A DNA stretch of 64,000 nucleotides from Pseudomonas sp. BMS12. GTDB lineage: Bacteria; Pseudomonadota; Gammaproteobacteria; Pseudomonadales; Pseudomonadaceae. Below, piece after piece: positions 41,107 through 48,506 of the stretch. The notes under the pieces were generated by a model. That model was not told where the DNA came from. It worked only from the letters and a program-made list of their open reading frames with translations, and ran no database searches. Position 1 is the first letter of the stretch. Each line of letters starts with the position of its first letter. The stretch is from assembly GCF_001592875.1 (NCBI RefSeq), contig NZ_LSOF01000005.1, forward strand, positions 524,059-588,058, read 5' to 3'. The translations under genes and the position numbers were made by a program.

Positions 41107-43494
41107 TCAGTGGGCGAACAGCGAGCCACCTTTCTTGCCGGCCAGTTTCTCTGGCTTGATCAGGAAGCGCGCCAGGGCTGGCAGCAGCCACAGGGCACCA
41201 AACATGTTCCACAGCAGCATGAAGGTCAGCATCAGACCCATGTCGGCCTGGAACTTGATCGCAGAGAAGATCCAGGTGACCACACCGATGGCCAGGCACA
41301 GACCGGTGAACAGCACCGCCTTACCAGTAGAGCGCAGGGTCTGGTAGTAGGCCTCCTGCAGCGGCATGCCGGCACGCAGGAAGCTCTCCAGGCGGCTGTA
41401 GATATAGATACCGTAGTCCACACCGATACCTACGCCGAGCGCGATCACCGGCAACGTCGCCACCTTCACGCCGATACCCAGCCAGGCCATCAGAGCATTA
41501 CCCAGGATGGAGGTCAGGATCAGCGGCAGGATGATGCACAGCATGGCGCCGAACGAGCGGAAGGTGATCAGGCACATCACCGCCACGCAGACATACACCA
41601 GGATCAGGATCTTCAGCTCGGAAGTGGCAATCACCTCGTTGGTGGCCGCCTCGATACCGGCGTTACCGGCAGCGAGCATGAACTCCAGCCCTTCCTTGTT
41701 GTTGTCCTTGGCGAACTCCTCCACTACACCGACAGCCCGCTTGAGCGTCGCAGCCTTGTGGTCGTTGAGGAACACCAGTACCGGCGCCAGCGAACAGTCG
41801 GCGTTGTACAGGCCATCCGCACGAGCGATGGAGTTGTTGAGGATGTCCGGGTTACGCGACAGGGTCTCCCACTTCAGGCTCCCCTCGTTCATGCCCTTGA
41901 TGACCTGCTTGGACACGCTGACCATGGAAATGGCCGACTGCACGCCCTCGGTGTTCTCCAGACGCCACATCAGCTGGTCCATCGGAGCCAGGGTGTCGTG
42001 GGTGGAGCAACCCTCGTTCGGCGTCTTGACCATCACCACAAGTACATCGGAACTGGTCGAGTAGTTGTTGATGATGAAGTCGTTGTCCTTGTTGTAGCGC
42101 GAGTCCGGACGCAGTTCCGGTGCCCCTTGGTCAAGGTCACCAACCTGCAGGTTGGCTTTCTGGTACCAGAAGGCCGCCACACCGGCCGACAGAGCGATGA
42201 CCACGGAGATCGGCGCCACCACCGGGTGAGCGAAGTTGGACAGCATGCGCCAGAACGGCTGATCGCAATTGGCCTCGCGCTTGCTCCGCTCGATAGCCCG
42301 CTTGCTGATGCCGATATAGGAAATGGCAACCGGCAGCAGGATCAGGTTGGTGAACACGATCACGCCCACACCGATGGAGGCGCCGATAGCCAGCTCGCGG
42401 ATCACGCCGATATCGATCACCAGCAGAGTGATGAAGCCGACGGCGTCCACCAGGATGGCGATCATGCCCGGCAGGAACAGCTGGCGGAAAGTACGCCGCG
42501 CTGCGGTCAGGGCATTGTCGGCATCACTGGACTGCAGGGCGATACCGTTGATCTTTTGCACGCCGTGGGAAATACCGATGGCGAAGATCAGGAACGGCAC
42601 CAGCATCGAATACGGATCGAGACCGAAACCGGCAAGGTTCATCAGACCCAGCTGCCAGACCACGGCGATCAGGGTGGTGGACACCACCGAGATGGTCGAG
42701 CGGATGCACCAGCTGAACCAGTACAGCAACACCAGGGTGATCACCAGAGCGACGCCGAAGAACATCACCACCATGATCAGACCATCGATCAGATCGCCGA
42801 CCTTCTTGGCGAAACCGACGATGTGCACCTGCACATTGGGGTTCTGCGCCTGGTATTTGTCCCGGATCTTCTCCTCCAACTCATGGGAGAACTGGCGGTA
42901 GTCCAGCTTGAGCAGACGGCTCTGATCCTTGGGATCCGGATACTGCTCGAGCAGCGGCACATCGACGATGCTCGACTTGAAGTTGTTGGCGACCAGACGC
43001 CCGACCTGACCGGACTTCAGGATGTTGCCACGCAACTCGTCAAGGCTCTGCGCGGAACCATCGTAGGTCTGCGGAATTACCTCGCCACCATCGAAGCCCT
43101 CTTCGGTCACTTCGGTCCAGCGTACGCTCGGACTCCACAGCGACTTCAGGCCAGAGCGGTCGACGCCCGGAATGTAGAACACCTCGTCATGGATCTGCTT
43201 GAGCGTCTCCATGTAGTCCTTGTCGAAGATGTCGCCATTCTTGGCCTCCACCGAGATACGCACGGTATTGCCGAGGTTGGCCAGATCGTTGCGGTGCTCG
43301 AGCATCTTCTGGATGAAGGGATGCTCCAGCGGGATCATCTTCTCGAAGCTGGTCGAGGGACGAATATGCGAGGCCTGCCACAGCAGCAGGATGGTGACCA
43401 GCGCGCAAAGCGCGATCACGACCGGGCGGTTGTTGAAGATCAGGCGCTCGAGAAAGGTCGCCTTGTCCTGGTGATGGCTACTCATGGAACTCAT
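41107..43494 (-). CDS. RND/MMPL-family lipid-type transporter
   Basis: A 795-aa inner-membrane protein of two repeats. Each has one leading TM helix, a large periplasmic domain and a five-helix bundle (VGDLIDGLIMVVMFFGVALVITLVLLYWF... and LKILILVYVCVAVMCLITFRSFGAMLC...). The sequence GVGIGVDYGIYIYSRLE in TM10 is typical of the MMPL/HpnN-like group that moves hydrophobic lipids. It follows the YCF48-like gene by 18 bp. DUF1329 and DUF1302 genes lie upstream on the same strand; this set recurs in Pseudomonas and Marinobacter relatives. The substrate is unknown. Confidence 0.88.
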   Translation of the reverse strand: MSSMSSHHQDKATFLERLIFNNRPVVIALCALVTILLLWQASHIRPSTSFEKMIPLEHPFIQKMLEHRNDLANLGNTVRISVEAKNGDIFDKDYMETLKQIHDEVFYIPGVDRSGLKSLWSPSVRWTEVTEEGFDGGEVIPQTYDGSAQSLDELRGNILKSGQVGRLVANNFKSSIVDVPLLEQYPDPKDQSRLLKLDYRQFSHELEEKIRDKYQAQNPNVQVHIVGFAKKVGDLIDGLIMVVMFFGVALVITLVLLYWFSWCIRSTISVVSTTLIAVVWQLGLMNLAGFGLDPYSMLVPFLIFAIGISHGVQKINGIALQSSDADNALTAARRTFRQLFLPGMIAILVDAVGFITLLVIDIGVIRELAIGASIGVGVIVFTNLILLPVAISYIGISKRAIERSKREANCDQPFWRMLSNFAHPVVAPISVVIALSAGVAAFWYQKANLQVGDLDQGAPELRPDSRYNKDNDFIINNYSTSSDVLVVMVKTPNEGCSTHDTLAPMDQLMWRLENTEGVQSAISMVSVSKQVIKGMNEGSLKWETLSRNPDILNNSIARADGLYNADCSLAPVLVFLNDHKAATLKRAVGVVEEFAKDNNKEGLEFMLAAGNAGIEAATNEVIATSELKILILVYVCVAVMCLITFRSFGAMLCIILPLILTSILGNALMAWLGIGVKVATLPVIALGVGIGVDYGIYIYSRLESFLRAGMPLQEAYYQTLRSTGKAVLFTGLCLAIGVVTWIFSAIKFQADMGLMLTFMLLWNMFGALWLLPALARFLIKPEKLAGKKGGSLFAH

Positions 43495-43512
43495 ATGCTC
43501 ATTCGCCCCGGC

Positions 43513-44592
43513 TTATTGTTTTTGGCCTGGCTCGGCGCCAGTCGGAGATGCGATACGCACGCCACCCTGCCCTACCAGGACCAGGTTGCCGGCGGCATCG
43601 GCGACAGCCGACGCCAACGAGGCGCGATCCAGGCGGTTGATAACGGTAAAGGTGCGCCCGGCATCCTTGCTGGTCAGAACGCTACCGCCATGACCGACGA
43701 TGACCAGGGTCCCATCCTTGAGCAGGCTGCCGCCGGCCAGGCCGAACTCGACGCGACCGCTACCGGAGCTCAGCGGAATTTCCTGCCAAGTGCTGCCGAA
43801 ATCGGCGGAACGATACAGGTTGCCGCGCAGACCGAAGACCACCAGGGTGTTGCTGCTGGCAGTGCCAAGGGCGCCGAACAGCGTACCCTCGTATGGCCCC
43901 TGGATCTTCTCCCAGGTCTGGCCCCAGTCGGCGGAACGGAACATGCTGCCGGCTTCGCCGACGATGAACAGTCCGGCATCCTTCACGGCGGTGATGCCGT
44001 TGAGGTGATAGCCATCCTCGTTGTCCAGACGATCGCTGACATCGTTCCAGTTCTTGCCGCCATCGCTGGTTTCCAGCAAGGCACCATAGGCGCCGATGGC
44101 CAAGCCGTTGTCGGCATCGCGGAACCAGACATCGAGCAGCGGAGCTTCGCGCTCCAGGTCTTCGTACTGCAGTTCCCAGTTGGCGCCGCCGTCGTCGGTG
44201 GCGAGAATCTGCGCATCGTGCCCCACGGCCCAGCCGTGCTTGTCATCGACGAAATATACTGCCGTCAGCAGCTGACGGGTCGGCACCCGGGCCTGTACCC
44301 AGTTCTTGCCGGCGTCTTCGGAAAACAGGATGTGGCCACGATCACCGACGGCGACCAGGCGCTTGCCAGCATGGGCAACGTCCAGCAGCAGGCTGGTGAC
44401 GGCCTTGGGCGATTCGATGGAAAGGACATTGGCGGCTTCCGCGGCCTGCAGTGGCAGGGGGGCGGTCAGGGCCAGAAATGAACAGACGCTGATCAGGGAC
44501 AGCGCTTTCGCCAGCGGCGATTGATGACGGACCGGCACCGAAGTGGAGTTCGGACGACCGGGGCGGGTGCGCCGCATGACGGGCTCACGCAT
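43513..44592 (-). CDS. YCF48/BNR-repeat periplasmic protein
   Basis: A 359-aa protein. A long Arg-rich N-region and signal (ALSLISVCSFLALTAPLPLQAAEA) are followed by a beta-propeller of repeated GHILFSEDAGKNW, ILATDDGGANW, LLETSDGGKNW, MFRSADWGQTW and LYRSADFGSTW units. These are BNR/Asp-box repeats of the YCF48 (photosystem II assembly HCF136-like) type. The ATG at 44592 has AAGGGGG 7 nt upstream. It is in an operon with the RND transporter and is probably a periplasmic accessory scaffold. Confidence 0.85.
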   Translation of the reverse strand: MREPVMRRTRPGRPNSTSVPVRHQSPLAKALSLISVCSFLALTAPLPLQAAEAANVLSIESPKAVTSLLLDVAHAGKRLVAVGDRGHILFSEDAGKNWVQARVPTRQLLTAVYFVDDKHGWAVGHDAQILATDDGGANWELQYEDLEREAPLLDVWFRDADNGLAIGAYGALLETSDGGKNWNDVSDRLDNEDGYHLNGITAVKDAGLFIVGEAGSMFRSADWGQTWEKIQGPYEGTLFGALGTASSNTLVVFGLRGNLYRSADFGSTWQEIPLSSGSGRVEFGLAGGSLLKDGTLVIVGHGGSVLTSKDAGRTFTVINRLDRASLASAVADAAGNLVLVGQGGVRIASPTGAEPGQKQ

Positions 44593-44724
44593 AAAATCCC
44601 CCTTTATTCTTATAAGTGGGTGCATGCCTTATGGCAGGCGGCTCATGCTATACGGCTTTGGAAAAATCTGACAATCGGCATGACGTTATGTTTTGTTAAG
44701 CACCGAATCGGCAAAGATCGCCGC

Positions 44725-44759
44725 ATAAAAAAGGCCGCTAGCACTCTAGCGGCCTTTTT
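44725..44759. terminator. Bidirectional terminator downstream of the DUF1329 gene
   Basis: AAGGCCGCTAG (44731-44741), loop CACT, CTAGCGGCCTT (44746-44756), with A-run before and T-run after. It lies 21 bp after the DUF1329 stop codon and separates it from the YCF48-like operon. Confidence 0.85.
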
Positions 44760-44779
44760 CCTTGCCGTCGCCGACTAAC

Positions 44780-46150
44780 TCAGCGAGTACCGCGGCGACG
44801 CAGGGCAGATGGCGTGAATTCGCTGTCTGCCGGGATCGGCTTGGCGAAGTTGACCGTCGAGGGCTCCTCGCTGTCCAGGTTCTGCACGTGATAGCGACGG
44901 CTCTGCAGATCGTGGAAAGCCTCCATTGCCGACCAGGTGGTGGGCAGGTCGTAGTAGTTCTTCAGATAGGCGATGGAGACGCGCCACAGCTCGCCACGAC
45001 CGTCGTACTGATCGACCACCGCGGCCTGCCAGCTGTCCTCATCGAGATACAGGGTGCGCTTGGAATAGATGTGGCGGGCGCCAGACTTGAGCGTGCCCTC
45101 CACCACCCACACGCGATGCAGCTCATTGCGGGTCAGTTGCGGGTTGATGTGGCCGACCTGCAGCACGTCCTCATACTTCACTCCATCCGCCGCGAGGCGA
45201 TAGTTGTTGTAGGGAATGTACAGTTCCTTCTTGCCCAGCAGCTTCCAGTCATAGCGATCCGGTGCGCCGTTGAACATGTCGGTATCGTCGGCGGTGCGCA
45301 GGCCTTCGGACGCGGCGATAGGCGTGTCATAAGCCAGGTTCGGTGCGCGGCGCACACGACGCTGGCCGGCAGCGTAGCCCCAGGCCTGACGCTGTTCCTT
45401 CACCTGATCGAGGGTCTCGTGCACCAGCGCGGCACCACCGGCCAGGCGTGCCGGGCTCTTGGTGAAGTTCAGGTAGTAGAACAGGATGTTGTCGAGGTCG
45501 GCGTAGCTGCCTTTGGGGTTGTAGTAACGGAACAGCGCTTCGACTTCCGATACCACAGGCGAGTAGGCGCCGTTGCGCTGCACTGCCACCTCCGCCGAAC
45601 GCCGGGTGATATAGGTGCCGCGGTAACGCACGATGTGGTTCCACAGCGCCTCGACGCCGCTCTGCGGAATCGGGAAGGGAATTCCGCCATAGGCGTCGGC
45701 AAAGCCGTTGCCGCCGTCGAGCAGCTTGGCAGTAGTCGCGTTCTTGATGCTGTTGTCATAGACCCACTGCGGCGCCGAGCCGGAACGCCGGCTCTGGTAT
45801 ACCGGCATCTGGAAGGTTTCCGGGTAGGAGTTGAACAGCGCGATCTGACCGGCGCTGAGCTTGTCCTGGTACTGCGCCAGGTTGGCCTTGGTGATGGTGA
45901 ACAGCGGCTTGTCGTCCGGGAACGGATCGATATGGTGCGCACCGCTGCCCTTGTACCCCGCCGGGGGCTGAGTGATGCCACCGGTCCACTCGGGGATACT
46001 GCCATCGGCGTTGCCGGCCTTTTCCGCACCGAACGGGGTGAGCGTGGTGCCAAGCTTGGCCGCGTCCTGCGCCGTAACGGCAGCCAGGGCACCACCTGCG
46101 GAAAGCGCGAGGGCGAATGCTGCGCCCATCAGCGTGTGTTTGATCAGCAT
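44780..46150 (-). CDS. DUF1329 outer-membrane-associated protein
   Basis: A 456-aa secreted protein with signal peptide (IKHTLMGAAFALALSAGGALAA). The DUF1329 body includes PFGAEKAGNADGSIPEWTGGI near the N-terminus and VVEGTLKSGARHIYSKRTLYLDEDSWQ and LWRVSIAYLKNYYDLP near the C-terminus. The family has a LolB/LolA-like half-barrel that may bind lipids. Start at 46150 with GGAG 7 nt upstream. It pairs with DUF1302, 58 bp upstream. Confidence 0.88.
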   Translation of the reverse strand: MLIKHTLMGAAFALALSAGGALAAVTAQDAAKLGTTLTPFGAEKAGNADGSIPEWTGGITQPPAGYKGSGAHHIDPFPDDKPLFTITKANLAQYQDKLSAGQIALFNSYPETFQMPVYQSRRSGSAPQWVYDNSIKNATTAKLLDGGNGFADAYGGIPFPIPQSGVEALWNHIVRYRGTYITRRSAEVAVQRNGAYSPVVSEVEALFRYYNPKGSYADLDNILFYYLNFTKSPARLAGGAALVHETLDQVKEQRQAWGYAAGQRRVRRAPNLAYDTPIAASEGLRTADDTDMFNGAPDRYDWKLLGKKELYIPYNNYRLAADGVKYEDVLQVGHINPQLTRNELHRVWVVEGTLKSGARHIYSKRTLYLDEDSWQAAVVDQYDGRGELWRVSIAYLKNYYDLPTTWSAMEAFHDLQSRRYHVQNLDSEEPSTVNFAKPIPADSEFTPSALRRRGTR

Positions 46151-46208
46151 GTTGCTTCTCCGTACTAGCAAGCCGGACGCCAATGGCGCCCGGCCGCGGG
46201 GTTCGATG

Positions 46209-48149
46209 TCAGAAGGAATACTTGAGGTTGAGGCCGAGGTTGTCGCGATCACGACCGCTGTTGTTCTGGCCGCCACCGTAGAACTCGGTGTACTGCACCT
46301 CGGCTTCCAGGCTGTTCAGGTAACTGGCGCGCAAGCCTACCGTATAAGCCATGGCGCCTTCGACGAAGTTGCCGGTCTGGTGCGAGTTACCCTGGAAGTT
46401 GTGCTTGAACACTGCGAAGGGCGACAGATTGACCCCGGCATAGACATCGTTCCAGGTGCCGGACAGCGCCAGGGTGTAGCCGTAGGCATCGCGATCGAGC
46501 TGATCGCCGTCGTCATAGCCGGAGATATAGGCACCGTTCGGTCGACCGGAGAAGCGGCGCTTGACCCCGTCATAAGCGGTGTATGTCAGCGAGCTTCCAC
46601 GCACATGCTCCGAGGCCAGTTCGGCAACACCAAACAGCGAATCGAAACCGGCAGTCGGTCCGAAGTTGTAAATGCTGCCCAGCGACAGGTTGAAGGCCTC
46701 GACCCGCTCGTAGTTGCGGACCTGGCCATCCAGTGCCACTTCGCTCCCGGCAATATTGGCCAGCCCGCCACCGCCCAGTTGCAGGGATTGCCCCAGCAGA
46801 TCGCCCAGCAAATCATTGGTGGCACTGATGCCGACCGGCAGATTGGGACGATAGGCCAACTCACCAAAGACCGAAGCCTCACCAACCGTGGTGTTGAAGC
46901 TCAGGCCGTACATGCGGATGTCTTCCACATATTCGCGCCGCCCCACGACCTGGTTGGCGATATCGATGGCAGCAAGACCGTTGGCGGCGGCAAGCCCTGC
47001 AGCACCGGCCGCGCCAAAAGACTGCAGCTGGGCACAGGTGAAACCACTTACGGTGTTACACAGCACATCGGGATTGAAGCCCGCATAGGCGTCGTTGACG
47101 GTGGCCGAAATCTGCGGTTCCTTCGCGTGGTAGTTCACGAAGTAGAAACCGAACTCCGTGGAGTTCAGTTCTTCGACTATATAGCGCAGCGCAAAGCCGT
47201 ACTGCCCATCATTCTTGGCGTTCAAGTCACTCGATATGTTGGCGACCTTGATCGTGCCGGTCGACACGTCGTAGTAATCCGTACCACTCAGTTGGTTGGC
47301 CGCAACCAGGCCGTTGTATGCACCGGCCAGCGTTGCATTGGCAAAAGCATCGTTGACCGTGTAGGCCGTATTGCCGCCGTCGGCGAACAGGTCGGTTTCG
47401 GAGAAGAAGGTGCCGGACGGATCAATCGCGCTTTCCTTCCAGTTCCATTGATAGAAACCCTCGAGGGAAAGGTTGTCGGTCAGGCCGATGTTGAAGTTGA
47501 AGGCCTCGACCGGCACCAGCACTTCCTTCAACTCGGAGCCTGGCAGGCGGAACTTGCCGGCATCGATGGGGTTGGTGGTGTTGATACCGCCGCGGTAGAA
47601 AATACCCTCGCCCCAGTTGAATACCTGACGCCCGACCTTGACGGTCAGCGGCATGTCGGCCACATCCCAGTTGCCATAGATATAGGCATCGAGAATCTCG
47701 GCGCTGTGCCCGGCGCTGCGGCGGGTCTCATCGGTGAAGTGGGTATTGTTCGGATAGCTCTGGCTGGGACGGAAGTCGTCGTTGTCGTTGCGCTTGTCCA
47801 TGATCTGGGTGTCATAGAAAGCGGTACCGCGCACGAACATGCCGTAATTCTGGTAGTTGGCTTCCAGATCCGAGGTGGCCTTGAACACTTCGGAAACCAG
47901 GCCGGTATCGAAGTTACGGTTGCCATCATTGCCATTGCTGTCGTCGTTGGTCTTGTCCTGGCCTTGAACGCGATACAGCTGGCCATAGGACAGGGTGGTA
48001 TCCAGCGAGCCTGTGACCTCATTGTCAGCAAAGCTGAATTCAACCGCTCCCGCCGGCACGGCAAACAGTAATGGCATGAGCCCGGCGAGGGCATACCCCG
48101 CTTTGGCGGGGGCGAGACATAGCGGCGACTTGCGCAAAGGGACGGCCAT
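46209..48149 (-). CDS. DUF1302 outer-membrane beta-barrel protein
   Basis: A 646-aa protein with signal peptide (ALAGLMPLLFAVPAGAVEF). Alternating beta strands rich in aromatic residues follow, and the last residue is Phe (LGLNLKYSF), the outer-membrane assembly signal. It has DUF1302 marks: GSLDTTLSYGQLYRVQGQD and VGRQVFNWGEGIFYRGGINTTNPID. It is probably a channel for hydrophobic molecules, acting with DUF1329 and the RND protein. The ATG at 48149 is preferred over the one at 48161, because the latter supplies its GGAG. Confidence 0.88.
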   Translation of the reverse strand: MAVPLRKSPLCLAPAKAGYALAGLMPLLFAVPAGAVEFSFADNEVTGSLDTTLSYGQLYRVQGQDKTNDDSNGNDGNRNFDTGLVSEVFKATSDLEANYQNYGMFVRGTAFYDTQIMDKRNDNDDFRPSQSYPNNTHFTDETRRSAGHSAEILDAYIYGNWDVADMPLTVKVGRQVFNWGEGIFYRGGINTTNPIDAGKFRLPGSELKEVLVPVEAFNFNIGLTDNLSLEGFYQWNWKESAIDPSGTFFSETDLFADGGNTAYTVNDAFANATLAGAYNGLVAANQLSGTDYYDVSTGTIKVANISSDLNAKNDGQYGFALRYIVEELNSTEFGFYFVNYHAKEPQISATVNDAYAGFNPDVLCNTVSGFTCAQLQSFGAAGAAGLAAANGLAAIDIANQVVGRREYVEDIRMYGLSFNTTVGEASVFGELAYRPNLPVGISATNDLLGDLLGQSLQLGGGGLANIAGSEVALDGQVRNYERVEAFNLSLGSIYNFGPTAGFDSLFGVAELASEHVRGSSLTYTAYDGVKRRFSGRPNGAYISGYDDGDQLDRDAYGYTLALSGTWNDVYAGVNLSPFAVFKHNFQGNSHQTGNFVEGAMAYTVGLRASYLNSLEAEVQYTEFYGGGQNNSGRDRDNLGLNLKYSF

Positions 48150-48506
48150 CGGCAACTCCATCGATCGATTGTTCTTGTTATGAGCTCTTAGCTAGCGATC
48201 ACGAGGGTCCGCATAGGGATTCATGACCGAGCACCGGCTATTCAAGATCGATACCAAAAGAGTCATTTCGCGGCAGCTTTGTCATCCCAAGGTATGAACA
48301 CGCGAAAAAGCGCCAGCAGCCCCAGAGGATGTCTTAATTTGTCGCCCGGGTGGCGCGCTTTAACCTTGAGAATCAGCCACTTGAAAGGGACATAACGCGC
48401 CTGGAACGGAGTTGTTCGAAGGCGGTAAAAGTTGATCAGGCAGAAAGGAAACAGGACGTAACAGCAGGCGTTACCGAGCAAGCGCTCGGTAACGCCTGTG
48501 CGTCGA
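48150..48506. other. Intergenic region between DUF1302 and pepN
   Basis: A 357-bp region. An open frame on the minus strand (end 48263) gives a basic hydrophobic peptide ending IPWDDKAAAK, but it has no good start codon or ribosome-binding site after pepN. Near pepN is a strong hairpin (48466-48497). The promoter for DUF1302 must lie in the first 100 bp, but I see no clear consensus. Confidence 0.35.
48466..48497 (-). terminator. 14-bp perfect hairpin after pepN
   Basis: AGGCGTTACCGAGC and GCTCGGTAACGCCT with a 4-nt loop. It lies 10 bp after the pepN stop on the minus strand. No U-run follows, so termination is uncertain; it may protect the mRNA end. Confidence 0.5.

Noticed and set aside
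41110..44481. A 1123-codon open frame on the plus strand, antisense to the RND and YCF48-like genes
   Set aside because: It spans two well-supported genes and the gap between them in antisense. Its translation is low-complexity His/Gln/Gly-rich, as expected from the reverse of high-GC third positions. No domain is recognisable.
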